Assembly: GCA_022647615.1 (NCBI GenBank)
Contig: JALCKZ010000001.1
Coordinates: 422,178-486,177 of the forward strand
Reading direction: 5' to 3'
Source: Bacteroidales bacterium
Lineage (GTDB): Bacteria; Bacteroidota; Bacteroidia; Bacteroidales; UBA932
DNA length: 64,000 nucleotides
In this document: piece after piece, positions 16,986-25,565 of the stretch
Layout: every line of letters starts with the position of its first letter
Numbering within the stretch: position 1 is the first letter of the stretch
Notes under the pieces: model-generated
Seen by the model: only the letters and a program-made list of their open reading frames with translations
Databases searched by the model: none
What the model was told of the DNA's origin: nothing
Translations under genes and position numbers: made by a program

Positions 16986-18978
16986 ATGAACTTAAAGAGA
17001 AATAATTTATTTATTCTCAGCACATTGTGTATCCTTGCGCTGAGTGTTGGCAGTTGTGTCAAAAGTGAATCGGGAATTGAAGAGTCTAAAACGCCAAACA
17101 CGCAAACTTTTTCTACGTCCCAAGAAGTTTCTGCTTCAATCAGTTATAGTAATTCTCATGGGGCAGTATTGTTTTATATTTATGACCAAAATCCGCTTGT
17201 CAGCAACGGGGGAGTGTCTGATTCTGTAAAATCAAATGTACCTGCGCTTGATGCAGCTTATACTAACGACAGCGGCGTATATACCGGCACTTTGCATTTG
17301 CCTGCATATTTGGAAAATGCCTACATTCTAGCAGAAACTCCAAACGGCACAAGGCTTATGAAGGGAAGCATTTCGAATGGAACATTAACTGTTAAAGACA
17401 CGGAAAATTCCATCCAGACTGTAAGTATGATTTCAACAAAATCTCCAACTTTATTCGCTTACGATGCAAACCGTTTCTCTGTCCTTGGCTGGAACAATGC
17501 TTTAGGCACTTATGATGACCACACAGGTATTGTGAATTACAAAAATACCCCCGGCGCATCCCTAGTATCTTCTACAGATATTACTACGCTGGTAGACATA
17601 GCAAACGGAACAATGAATATCAGTAAGACTCTTAGCGATATTTACAGAACCCAGGAAGACCTTCTTACTTCCGCAGACAACACAGAAGTAACCCTGATGG
17701 TTATTATGGGCAATACTTGCTGGAACAGTCCCGTAGGTTATTATTATTACGAGAATGGGCACCAGCCTGCAACACTTTCTGATACAAAGATTTATACTAT
17801 TGTTCCAAATGCACAGGTTAGTTGGGATGACGGATACCATAAATCCTATCCGCAAGCATTGTGGATTGGAGATTATATTCAGTTGAAGTACTACGGATTA
17901 GATGGAACAAAGGCCGGAACGACCAAATTCCCTAAAGATATCAGAATAGGTTTTGTACTTGCTACAAATATGTGGAATACATATTATAACCATGCCAAAG
18001 ATTATTATAATAAGCAAGGTAAAGTTTACTATGGATGCTCCACTCCCGCAACAGCCGGGACAGGGTTCAGCACAACGCGTAAAACACACACTGCAATGTT
18101 TAGGGATGAACATTATCCAAACGATATCATCATAGGGTTTGAGGACTACAGTAATGACCAGAATTTTGATGACATAGTATTTGCACTTACTTCCAACCCT
18201 GCAATTACAAATGTTCCAACTATAAATACACCAGGTACGCTTGCATCAGTAAGCAGATACGGTTTCTATGCATTTGAAGACTTGTGGCCTAAATCCGGAG
18301 ACTTTGACATGAATGATGTTATGGCGGATTACAAGTACACCAAATACTTCAACAACAAAAATAAGATTACAAAAGAACAGTTCTCTTTTACTCTATATCA
18401 GAATGTTGCAAGCTATCAAGATGGTATCGGACTTATGTTTGATAAAGTTCCTAGTAATGCAACCATTACTGCCACAAAGAATGGCGCTCCCGTAACTTTA
18501 ACACAGGAACAAAACGGTCAGGTTATATTGTTAACAGATAATGTTAAAGTCTGACATTGGTTCTACATTTGTAGTGACGCTGGATTATGGAAGCAATTCT
18601 AATAAGAGCGTTAGCAATGAATCCACTATTAACCCTTTCATTTACAGGTCAGAAAGCATGATACCTGGAATTACAGCAACAGCGGGAAAGAGATGGGAAG
18701 TTCATTTGCCAATGAAGGTCCCGACAGCTCTTGTTGACCCTGTTTATTTTGGGACAAATCAGGATTGCTCTGTTCCAAAAAGCAAAGTTTATTACGTCCT
18801 TAATTCCGGAGGTTATTTCCCGTTTGCCTTCTACTTGGAGAACGCAACTGTTAGCGATATGGCACCTCTTCTGAACGCTGCAAATGAGAGTTCCCAGATT
18901 AGTTTGCTTTATCCTTACTTCTCCGCTTGGGCAAAGGATAACACAGTCCACAGGGATTGGTATAAGACAACTAAATAA
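16986..18978 (+). pseudogene. LruC-domain lipoprotein, copy 1, frameshifted
   Basis: A lipoprotein signal (LSVGSC) begins a protein closely similar throughout to the two genes downstream. The first frame ends at a TGA at 18552-18554, just after NVK. The remaining 140 residues continue in the +1 frame from 18550 (SDIGSTFVV...) with no loss of similarity. One extra base at about 18549 explains this. The stop context is TGA followed by C, as in the prfB recoding site, but the preceding GTC codon is a poor slip site. The signature FEDLWPKSGDFDMND and the NFDDIVFALTSNP segment are both intact in the first part. It may be a recent pseudogene, a phase-off allele or a sequence error. Confidence 0.8.
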
Positions 18979-19054
18979 CATATTTGCAATTGCACTTTGA
19001 GTCCCGCATAGAATTGAACTATTTGAAAATTTTGGAAAACGATATATACACGAT

Positions 19055-21043
19055 ATGTTAAACATTAAGAATATTGTCCTAACGGGCACGGTGATATCAT
19101 CTCTTATATTTGCTGCCGGCTGCGTTAAAAACAGTACCGGTATCAGCGAGAATAAGACGCCAAACACGCAGACATTTTCAACGGTTCAAACTGTTTCTGC
19201 TACAATAAGTTACAGCAATTCAAACGGGAAAGTGCTGTTTCATGTTTACGACAAGAATCCTCTTGTAAGCAAAGGAGATGCAGCAAATTCAGTTGATGCA
19301 ACTATTCCCGCCCTGGACGCCGCCTACACAAATGAAAAAGGAGTGTTCAGCGGAAAACTTCATTTGCCTGCATACGCGGAGACTGTTTACGTGGTAGCAG
19401 ATACGCCTAACGGAACAAGACTAATGAAAGGCTCTGTAAATAACGGCGTTCTTAGTGTTTCAGATAAAGAGAATGCCGTAGAGGCAGTCAGCCTGCTTTC
19501 CACTAAATCAACAAGATACGCTTATGACGCCAACCGTTTTGCAGTCCTTGGCTGGCATGATGTTCTGGGTACTTATGATGACCACACAGGAATTGTCAAT
19601 TACAAGAATCTTCCGGGTGCTACTTTAACATCCACAACAGATGTTACAACTTTGGTTAATATCGCTAACAGCACAATGAACATAGACAAGACGCTGGGAG
19701 AGATATATAGAACTCAGGAAGACCTTCTTACAGCAGCTGATAATACGGAAATTACCATGATGGTTATCATGGGCAGTACTTGCTGGAACAGCCCTATAGG
19801 ATATTATTATTATCAGAATGGTCATCAGCCTGCTAAACTAGCTGATACAAAGGTATATACAATAGTCCCTAACTCCCAAATAAAATGGTCCAGCGGCAAT
19901 TTGGAATCATATCCGCAAGCATTGTGGATTGGGGATTATATTCAGTTAATGTACTATGGATTAGACGGAACAGCGGCCGGAACCACTAAATTCCCTAAGG
20001 ATATTAGAATTGGATTTGTTTTGGCTACAAACATGTGGAACACGTACATTACCGGATTCCCGGGCGATACATACACAAACAACGGAAAAGTTTTCTATGC
20101 CTGCTCAACTCCGGCAACCCCGGACACCGGCTTTAGCACAAAGCGCAAGACACAGACCGCGATGTTCAGAGATGAGAATTATCCAAATGATATCATAGTT
20201 GGCTTTGAGGACCACTTCAATGACCAAAATTTTGATGATATTGTATTTGCCCTTACATCAAATCCCGCAATTACAAATGTACCTATCGTGAACTCAACAG
20301 GTACGCTTGCAACTCTGGAAAGGTCTGGTTTCTACGCATTTGAAGATTTGTGGCCTAAGAGCGGAGACTTTGACATGAATGACGTAATGGCTGATTACAA
20401 GTACACAAAGTACTTCAACAATAGCAATAAAATTGTAAAGGAAACTTTCTCTTTCACTCTGTATCAGAATGCTGCATCATACCAGGATGGACTTGGGCTA
20501 ATGTTTGATTCAGCTCCTGCCGTCGCAACTATCACTGCTACAAAGAATGGTGCAACTCTCAATGCGACAAAAGAACAGGGCGGACAGGTTGTCCTTCTAA
20601 CAGATAATGTGAAGAGCGATATTGGCTCAACCTTCGTAGTTACAGTTGATTACGGCAGCAGCTCAACTAAAGATGTAACAAATGAATCATCTATTAATCC
20701 TTTTATATACAGATCAGAAAGCATGTTGCCGGGAATAACTGCCACTGCGGGCAAGAGATGGGAAGTTCATTTGCCTATGAAGGTCCCGACAGCTTTGGTT
20801 GATCCCGTTTATTTTGGAACAAATCAGGATTGTTCAGTCCCTGCCAGCAACATTTATTATGTTCTTAATTTAGGCGGCTACTATCCATTTGCTTTCTACT
20901 TGGAAAATGCAAAGATTAGCGATATGGCCCCTCTATTGAGCAAATCAAATGAGTCGGCAGAGATTAGTTTGCTATACCCTTATTTCTCTGCATGGGCTAG
21001 AGATAATTCAGTCCATAAGGATTGGTATAAAACAACAAGATAA
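19055..21043 (+). CDS. LruC-domain lipoprotein, copy 2
   Basis: A 662-residue predicted surface lipoprotein (signal ending AAGC). A Thr/Ser-rich linker is followed by an extracellular region with two Asp-rich, Ca2+-site-like segments. These are a FEDHFNDQNFDDIVF segment near residue 390 and FEDLWPKSGDFDMNDVM near residue 430, the hallmark of the LruC/DUF4842 group. The C-terminal third is conserved between copies and ends in DWYKTT. It has close full-length similarity to copy 1 and lower similarity to copy 3. The function of this domain family is not established. A role in surface binding is inference from lipidation and repetition. Confidence 0.85.
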   Translation: MLNIKNIVLTGTVISSLIFAAGCVKNSTGISENKTPNTQTFSTVQTVSATISYSNSNGKVLFHVYDKNPLVSKGDAANSVDATIPALDAAYTNEKGVFSGKLHLPAYAETVYVVADTPNGTRLMKGSVNNGVLSVSDKENAVEAVSLLSTKSTRYAYDANRFAVLGWHDVLGTYDDHTGIVNYKNLPGATLTSTTDVTTLVNIANSTMNIDKTLGEIYRTQEDLLTAADNTEITMMVIMGSTCWNSPIGYYYYQNGHQPAKLADTKVYTIVPNSQIKWSSGNLESYPQALWIGDYIQLMYYGLDGTAAGTTKFPKDIRIGFVLATNMWNTYITGFPGDTYTNNGKVFYACSTPATPDTGFSTKRKTQTAMFRDENYPNDIIVGFEDHFNDQNFDDIVFALTSNPAITNVPIVNSTGTLATLERSGFYAFEDLWPKSGDFDMNDVMADYKYTKYFNNSNKIVKETFSFTLYQNAASYQDGLGLMFDSAPAVATITATKNGATLNATKEQGGQVVLLTDNVKSDIGSTFVVTVDYGSSSTKDVTNESSINPFIYRSESMLPGITATAGKRWEVHLPMKVPTALVDPVYFGTNQDCSVPASNIYYVLNLGGYYPFAFYLENAKISDMAPLLSKSNESAEISLLYPYFSAWARDNSVHKDWYKTTR

Positions 21044-21169
21044 AATTTGACGCAGTATTTACCTCTTAACACCGTTAATTATTTAACAGCGTTGGTGGTT
21101 TATACAACGAATTTGTTGCAATTTGTACAAATTATAAAAGAATAATTACTACTTTTAGGAAAGTTTTTG

Positions 21170-21177
21170 TACGTTTG
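21170..21177 (+). promoter_or_regulatory. Possible -7 element of LruC copy 3
   Basis: TACGTTTG is an exact TANNTTTG match 59 nt before the ATG. No TTTG lies 19 nt upstream. A 9-mer copy (21195-21203) falls in the leader between this box and the start codon. Confidence 0.4.
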
Positions 21178-21236
21178 CGACCCCAAAAAAATACCTGTCG
21201 GGAGACAACAGGTGTGGTTAAGAAAAATATTAAAAT

Positions 21237-23258
21237 ATGATACAGAATATGTTTAAGTTAAAAAATGTCGTCCTCACGGGCGCAATGTTTTTATTCATCG
21301 CAGCCGGTACCAGCTGCGTGAAAAATAATTCTGGCAGCAGCACCCCAGACGATCCTAACACTCAGACTTATGCTACAAGCCAAACTGTAACAGCTACTAT
21401 TTCATATAGTTCTAACGCCGGAGAAACCTTGTTTTATGTTTATGATCAAAATCCAATCAAAAATAACGGAAGCAACGTTGGCTCCTTGGATACTACAATT
21501 CCGGCATTGGATGCCGCATTCACAGATGAAAATGGCATTTACTCAGGCAAACTTCACCTGCCTGCTTACGCAAGCACGGTATATATTGTTGCTAACACAC
21601 CCGGAGTTGTAAGAGTTTTGAAGGGAACCGTTTCTAACGGAACTCTAACCGTCAGCGACGCAGATGCTACAAATGCAGTAGCTTCATTAGCTTCATCTAC
21701 AAAAGCCCCGTCAAAGGCTACAAAGTATGGAACTGACATGTCACGTTTTGCAAAGCTTGGTTGGCATGATGATTTAGGAACTTATGATGCAACTACAGGC
21801 ATTGCATCCTATACAAATGACCCTTCAATTTCTTTGGTATCAACTACAACTCAGAAGAAATTAAAAAAGATTGCAAATAGCGTATTTAGCATAAACTCCA
21901 AATTATCAAATATTTACCGTACCCAGGAAGATTTGCTTACCGGAGAGGATAACACAGAGCTAACATTAATGGTTATCATGGGTCAGACTTGCTGGAACAA
22001 CCCTGTTGGCTATTACTATTATGAAGATGGTAAGCAACCAGCAAGCATAAAGGATTGCAGAGTCTATACAATTTTCCCTAACAGCCAGGTTGAATGGAGT
22101 CTGTCTGGTTATGAGGCATACCCTAAGGCTCTTAAAATTGGTGATAAAGTTCAGCTGAAATATTTTGGCCTGGACGGAACTTCCGCTCCAACTACCAAAT
22201 TTCCAAAGGGTTTGAGAATTGGTTTTGTGCTGGCTAATAATATGTGGAATCTGTATTTCAACGGATTTGCAGATTATTATGACACACACAGCCAGAAAGT
22301 ATTTTACGCATGTTCAACCCCTGCAACCGCGGGAACAGGCTGGAGCACAACGCTTACTACACATACTGCATACTTCAGAGATGAATCATATCCTAATGAT
22401 ATAATCATGGGATTTGAGGATAGAAATGATGATGAGAACTTTGAAGACGTTGTATTTGCACTTACTTCTAATCCTGCAATTACTAATGTCCCAACAGTTA
22501 ATGGTTCAGGTACTATTGCGACTATGAGCAGATACGGGTTCTACGCATTTGAGGATTTGTGGCCTAAGACAGGAGACTTTGATATGAATGACGTAATGTC
22601 TGAATATGTTTATACAAAGACATTTAACTACTCAGATAAAATCACTAAGGAGCAGTTCTCTTTCACACTTTATCCTAACAGCAAAACAACTCTTAAGAAC
22701 GGCATAGGCTTTATGTTTAATACTGTTCCTTCCGGTGCAACTATTTCAGTTACAAAGGATGGCGCCGCTGTTACTGCAAACACAGAGGAGAGCGGAAAGG
22801 TTGTTCTTCTTACAGATGATGTTGCAAGCAGCATTGGTTCAGCCGCATCTACAACTTACGTTGTAACAGTTAATTATGGCAGCGGATCTACAAAGACTGT
22901 AAGTGACGAGAGTTCAATTAATGCATTTATCTACAGAGCAAGCGCTAATGATGCAAGCAAGAGATGGGAACTTCATACTCCAATGAACGCGCCTACAAGC
23001 TTAATGGATTACTCTTACTTTGGAACACAACAAGATTGCTCCGTTCCGGGAAGCGGAATATATTACGTTTTGAATTCAGGCGGCTACTATCCATTTGCAT
23101 TCTATTTGGAAAATGCAACAACAACAGATATGGCTAAGCTTCTGGATGTCAGCTACAGCGAGACTAAGCAAATCAGCTTGCTGTTCCCTTACTTCTCTGC
23201 TTGGGCAAAAGATAATTCAGTCCATAAAGATTGGTATAAGACTACAAGTTCCAACTAA
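21237..23258 (+). CDS. LruC-domain lipoprotein, copy 3
   Basis: A 673-residue paralog of the two preceding genes, more diverged. The lipoprotein signal ends GTSC. The DFDMNDVM signature (FEDLWPKTGDFDMNDVMSEY) and the DDENFEDVVFALTSNP segment are present. It has an extra Ala/Ser/Lys-rich insertion (SLASSTKAPSKATKYG) near residue 155. The C-terminus ends DWYKTTSSN. A strong terminator follows 22 nt after the stop. Three consecutive copies suggest tandem duplication followed by divergence. Confidence 0.85.
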   Translation: MIQNMFKLKNVVLTGAMFLFIAAGTSCVKNNSGSSTPDDPNTQTYATSQTVTATISYSSNAGETLFYVYDQNPIKNNGSNVGSLDTTIPALDAAFTDENGIYSGKLHLPAYASTVYIVANTPGVVRVLKGTVSNGTLTVSDADATNAVASLASSTKAPSKATKYGTDMSRFAKLGWHDDLGTYDATTGIASYTNDPSISLVSTTTQKKLKKIANSVFSINSKLSNIYRTQEDLLTGEDNTELTLMVIMGQTCWNNPVGYYYYEDGKQPASIKDCRVYTIFPNSQVEWSLSGYEAYPKALKIGDKVQLKYFGLDGTSAPTTKFPKGLRIGFVLANNMWNLYFNGFADYYDTHSQKVFYACSTPATAGTGWSTTLTTHTAYFRDESYPNDIIMGFEDRNDDENFEDVVFALTSNPAITNVPTVNGSGTIATMSRYGFYAFEDLWPKTGDFDMNDVMSEYVYTKTFNYSDKITKEQFSFTLYPNSKTTLKNGIGFMFNTVPSGATISVTKDGAAVTANTEESGKVVLLTDDVASSIGSAASTTYVVTVNYGSGSTKTVSDESSINAFIYRASANDASKRWELHTPMNAPTSLMDYSYFGTQQDCSVPGSGIYYVLNSGGYYPFAFYLENATTTDMAKLLDVSYSETKQISLLFPYFSAWAKDNSVHKDWYKTTSSN

Positions 23259-23279
23259 TAACGGAATTTGAAATAGCAT

Positions 23280-23313
23280 AAAAAAAGGGTGGCCAAACGG
23301 TCACCCTTTTTTT
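23280..23313 (+). terminator. Terminator after the LruC cluster (copy D1 of a duplicated hairpin)
   Basis: GGGTGGCC-AAAC-GGTCACCC flanked by A and T runs forms a strong bidirectional hairpin. A 31-base core identical to this recurs at 24560-24590 after the tRNAs. Confidence 0.85.
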
Positions 23314-23336
23314 GTCCGGACAACACGTTCTATTCT

Positions 23337-23391
23337 CATTACTCCAAAACCCTACATGTTAAAACCTATAAGACGAGCGGCACAGCCGCGA
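23337..23391 (+). repeat. Intergenic repeat module A, copy 1
   Basis: This 55-base stretch matches 24949-25003 in the same orientation at 43 of 55 positions, with the identical core CTATAAGACGAGCGG. Neither copy is in a credible gene. Confidence 0.65.
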
Positions 23392-23440
23392 CCAGATGTT
23401 CCCAAGGCAGAAGGCCCGCGACCGTAGGGAGCGTGCCTTT

Positions 23441-23465
23441 CCGCGGCGGTAGCCGCGTAGACCAC
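23441..23465 (+). repeat. Inverted repeat module B, copy 1
   Basis: Its reverse complement occurs at 24886-24910 with 24 of 25 positions identical. Each copy contains its own hairpin (CGCGGC with GCCGCG, loop GGTA or TACC). The pair encloses about 1.4 kb. Confidence 0.7.
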
Positions 23466-23589
23466 GATGCAATGCGCTGCCTTGTAGCGCATTGCTCTGC
23501 ATGCGAACAAAGTGAGCATGCAAAAGCGCATTGCTCAGCAGGCCCCTCTGGAGGGGGTGCCAAAATCGGCCTCCTGCGCTCTGTGGATA

Positions 23590-23624
23590 GGTTTTGCAAT
23601 GTTGTGCCACAACCTTGCAAAACC
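23590..23624. repeat. 35-base near-perfect palindrome (module C, copy 1)
   Basis: GGTTTTGCAA, one base, GTTGTG, then the mirror arms: only the centre and one position per arm deviate. The left 23 bases recur at 24523-24545 with 21 matches. There is no T-tract, so it is not a simple terminator; a protein-binding site or mobile repeat is possible. Confidence 0.6.
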
Positions 23625-23636
23625 TTACACGCGTAT

Positions 23637-24194
23637 CTAATGCACCTTGGTCATCACCACGTTCACCGGAACAGAAAATCCATCCGGCTCTTCCGGTTCG
23701 CCTACGATATAAGTCCTTACGCCCTCTCCATTCTGCGGATACCATAAAAGTTTCTCATCTCCGGCCTTTGTGGAGAGCAGTTGAACATATCCGCCACTCT
23801 CAAACTTTTTATAAGTTAGATCGTCAAAATCCAAGCCAATACATCTCGCATGCCCTCCATACATATGAATTGGAAAAGACATTCTTTCCCGCCACCCCAA
23901 TTGCTGCCATTCTAACTGATTATAACACTTCCCTTTCATTTTATCCAATGCATCCAAAATCACATTGGAATTTTTAGTGTAACAATAACTGCCATAAATA
24001 ATTATCCCGCTGGGGCCATTGCTTCCAATCACTCTTTTTAATTGAATGGTAAATACCTCATGCGTTGTCGGATTCTCATATCTCCATGTCCCTTCATAAA
24101 CAGATGCAGAATCCTTATAAGACAAGGAGCTCTGCGCATTTGCGCTTAATCCGCACAATAACATCATACCCAGTACAACTATTATCTTTTTCAT
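23637..24194 (-). CDS. Secreted protein of unknown function
   Basis: A 185-residue protein with a clear signal peptide (MKKIIVVLGMMLLCGLSANAQ). The mature part is a single small domain (YEGTWRYENPTTHEVFTIQLKRV ... WYPQNGEGVRTYIVG) reminiscent of small Bacteroidota periplasmic or secreted proteins of the DUF6705 kind. I do not recognise it firmly. It contains four Cys in the mature part. It stands alone inside a repeat-rich island, flanked by duplicated intergenic modules. A -7 box and a 9-mer copy lie upstream. Confidence 0.75.
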   Translation of the reverse strand: MKKIIVVLGMMLLCGLSANAQSSLSYKDSASVYEGTWRYENPTTHEVFTIQLKRVIGSNGPSGIIIYGSYCYTKNSNVILDALDKMKGKCYNQLEWQQLGWRERMSFPIHMYGGHARCIGLDFDDLTYKKFESGGYVQLLSTKAGDEKLLWYPQNGEGVRTYIVGEPEEPDGFSVPVNVVMTKVH

Positions 24195-24267
24195 AACGGC
24201 AGCATGTTTTTTTATCCCGACAGTTTATTTATGGGTCATGTCCAACGTTTTTGGAACTATCGTGAAT

Positions 24268-24275
24268 CAAATTTA
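24268..24275 (-). promoter_or_regulatory. Possible -7 element of the secreted-protein gene
   Basis: Minus-strand TAAATTTG matches TANNTTTG exactly, 74 nt before the ATG. No good TTTG is seen 19 nt upstream. Confidence 0.42.
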
Positions 24276-24356
24276 AGTAAACTTTCTTTTTTCTGGAACA
24301 ACCTTCTATACAGACACATCTAGAGGCTATTTTAAAAACCGCGTAGGAGGCACTTA

Positions 24357-24476
24357 GATTTGGGTTTTTGACAATATGTTGATTCACATAAAGTTAAGCG
24401 ATTTGATTTTTCCGATTTTTGATTTTAACGATGCGTTAACACGCACACCATCAATCAATTAACAAAAACCCAAATC
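24357..24476. repeat. 14-base perfect inverted repeat pair
   Basis: GATTTGGGTTTTTG (24357-24370) and its complement CAAAAACCCAAATC (24463-24476) enclose 92 bases of AT-rich non-coding DNA. This could be the terminal repeats of a short non-autonomous element. Confidence 0.5.
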
Positions 24477-24559
24477 CAGACCCTTCTGAGCGACATTTTG
24501 CAAACATTTGTAAATCAATCTTTTTTGCAAAGTTGTGGCACAACCAATATCCCATAAAT

Positions 24560-24590
24560 AAAAAGGGTGGCCAAACGGTCACCCTTTTTT
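24560..24590 (-). terminator. Terminator of the tRNA operon (copy D2)
   Basis: It has the same hairpin as at 23280-23313 and starts 7 nt after the 3' end of tRNA-Met in the minus direction, with T-runs on both sides. Confidence 0.82.
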
Positions 24591-24596
24591 ATTCAG

Positions 24597-24670
24597 TAGC
24601 GCGATCCAGGATTGAACTGGAGACCTCATGATTATGAATCATGCGCTCTAACCAGCTGAGCTACCGCGCC
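24597..24670 (-). tRNA. tRNA-Met (anticodon CAT)
   Basis: The minus strand folds as a full cloverleaf. The acceptor stem GGCGCGG pairs with TCGCGCT (G-U at both ends). The D-arm starts TAGCTC, the anticodon stem CATGA/TCATG carries loop TTCATAA, and the T-arm is TCCAG-TTCAATC-CTGGA. CAT and the sequence resemble elongator tRNA-Met of Bacteroidota; a lysidine-modified Ile tRNA cannot be fully excluded. CCA is not encoded. Confidence 0.9.
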
Positions 24671-24691
24671 CCTTGTATTTTACAAGATTTG

Positions 24692-24763
24692 TTGAGATAT
24701 CAGGATTTGAACCCGAACCGGGAGAGCCAGAATCTCCTGTGCTGCCAATTACACCATATCTCA
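24692..24763 (-). tRNA. tRNA-Gln (anticodon CTG)
   Basis: The cloverleaf on the minus strand has acceptor TGAGATA with TATCTCA (perfect), anticodon stem GGAGA/TCTCC with loop TTCTGGC, and T-arm TCGGG-TTCAAAT-CCTGA. The anticodon is CTG. It is the first gene of a two-tRNA transcript, with tRNA-Met 21 nt downstream. Confidence 0.9.
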
Positions 24764-24806
24764 GTTTGATATGCGCTTTTGAAGAACGTTTCCTCAAAGG
24801 CGGGCA

Positions 24807-24837
24807 CAAAAGTACATAATTTTATTTTGCTCGCAAA
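24807..24837 (-). promoter_or_regulatory. Promoter of the tRNA-Gln/tRNA-Met unit
   Basis: Minus strand TTTG (24834-24837), exactly 19 nt, then TACTTTTG (24807-24814): a full match to the Bacteroides consensus. The -33 element lies inside a 42-base palindrome (24811-24852). Confidence 0.85.
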
Positions 24838-24852
24838 ATAAAATTACGTACT
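24811..24852. repeat. 42-base palindrome over the tRNA promoter
   Basis: Two 20-base arms around a TC centre match at all but one position (AGTAC...TTTTGC / GCAAAA...GTACT). It overlaps both the spacer and the -33 box of the tRNA promoter, so it may be an operator, or a repeat that happened to land there. Another 10-bp hairpin (ATTTTGCGCC with GGCGCAAAAT) follows at 24855-24881. Confidence 0.65.
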
Positions 24853-24885
24853 CATATTTTGCGCCACAAAGCGGCGCAAAATTCT

Positions 24886-24910
24886 GTGGTTTACGCGGCT
24901 ACCGCCGCGG
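24886..24910 (-). repeat. Inverted repeat module B, copy 2
   Basis: It is the reverse complement of 23441-23465 with one difference and is followed by further GC-rich hairpins (GGCC-tgc-GGCC). Confidence 0.7.
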
Positions 24911-24948
24911 AGATACACGCGCTCCGCGCGGGCCTGCGGCCTTATTAT

Positions 24949-25003
24949 CATTACTTCAAGATTTTACATATAAAAATCTATAAGACGAGCGGTAAGACCG
25001 CGA
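24949..25003 (+). repeat. Intergenic repeat module A, copy 2
   Basis: Direct repeat of 23337-23391 (43 of 55 positions). It lies just behind the ispF stop codon in the minus direction. Confidence 0.65.
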
Positions 25004-25036
25004 GTCCTGGCACGGAGTGCGCTTAACCACAAGGCA

Positions 25037-25519
25037 TTAGCTTGTGCGAGAGATTATCACTACAGCATACGCGGCGGTACCCTCTTCCCGGCCGATGTAG
25101 CCGGCACCTTCTGTGGTAGTAGCCTTTATTGATACTCTGTCGGGAGCTACATCAAGAACATTTGCAAGAGTTTTACGCATCTTAACCACGTAAGGGGCAA
25201 TTTTAGGCTTCTGCAAAAGAAGTGTAACATCCGCATTTACAAGGTGATAGCCACGTTCTGTTATCATTTTGTATGTGCGCTCCAGCAAAATTTTGCTGTC
25301 AATACCCTTAAATTCATCCGAGGTATCGGGGAAATGCTGGCCAATATCCCCAAGCGCAAGGGCTCCTAAAAGAGCGTCGCAAAGGGCATGAATTATCACA
25401 TCCCCGTCAGAATGTGCAATACAACCTTTTGTGTGTTCAATTTTTACGCCGCCAAGAACCAGCGGCAGCCCGGGAGCCAGCAGATGGACATCATATCCGT
25501 TGCCAATACGTATTTCCAT
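25037..25519 (-). CDS. ispF: 2-C-methyl-D-erythritol 2,4-cyclodiphosphate synthase
   Basis: IspF performs the cyclisation step of the MEP isoprenoid pathway, releasing CMP. It has 160 residues, the usual length. The metal ligands Asp10 and His12 lie in GNGYDVH, the third ligand is in IAHSDGDV, and the C-terminal TTTEGAGYIGREEG loop is typical. It is a single-gene unit that diverges from the small membrane protein gene ahead of mutL. A 9-mer copy encodes part of APDRV. Confidence 0.96.
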   Translation of the reverse strand: MEIRIGNGYDVHLLAPGLPLVLGGVKIEHTKGCIAHSDGDVIIHALCDALLGALALGDIGQHFPDTSDEFKGIDSKILLERTYKMITERGYHLVNADVTLLLQKPKIAPYVVKMRKTLANVLDVAPDRVSIKATTTEGAGYIGREEGTAAYAVVIISRTS

Positions 25520-25565
25520 AATTGTCAGAGTTATGTAGCAGGCTGTAAATTTACGCTTTTTATTC

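Larger units (their letters stand above)
23314..23636. repeat. Structured non-coding stretch rich in palindromes
   Basis: No credible gene is present; small open frames here only follow the repeats. The stretch holds module A (23337-23391), a hairpin CGCGGC-ggta-GCCGCG (module B, 23441-23465) and GCAATGCGCT with AGCGCATTGC near 23470-23496. It also holds GCATGC-17 nt-type stem loops and a near-perfect 35-base palindrome (23590-23624). Module copies recur on the other side of the secreted-protein gene. Confidence 0.65.
24195..24596. other. Intergenic region with inverted repeat, no gene seen
   Basis: This AT-rich region holds the promoter of the secreted-protein gene, a 9-mer copy (24215-24223), a perfect 14-base inverted repeat (24357-24370 and 24463-24476) and module C copy 2 (24523-24545). 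The tRNA terminator (24560-24590) also lies here. I see no coding region. Confidence 0.5.

Noticed and set aside
18546..18556. Programmed prfB-like +1 frameshift in LruC copy 1
   Set aside because: The P-site codon GTC would re-pair poorly after a +1 slip, no Shine-Dalgarno-like stimulator is seen, and paralogs need no shift; a simple indel is more likely.
18541..18978. Separate small gene after LruC copy 1
   Set aside because: Its sequence is the direct continuation of copy 1 as judged from copies 2 and 3, so it is the second half of a frameshifted gene.
23289..23977. Several overlapping open frames on both strands in the repeat island
   Set aside because: They follow GC-rich hairpin repeats, have skewed composition and no start or family signals; the secreted protein on the minus strand explains the right-hand part.
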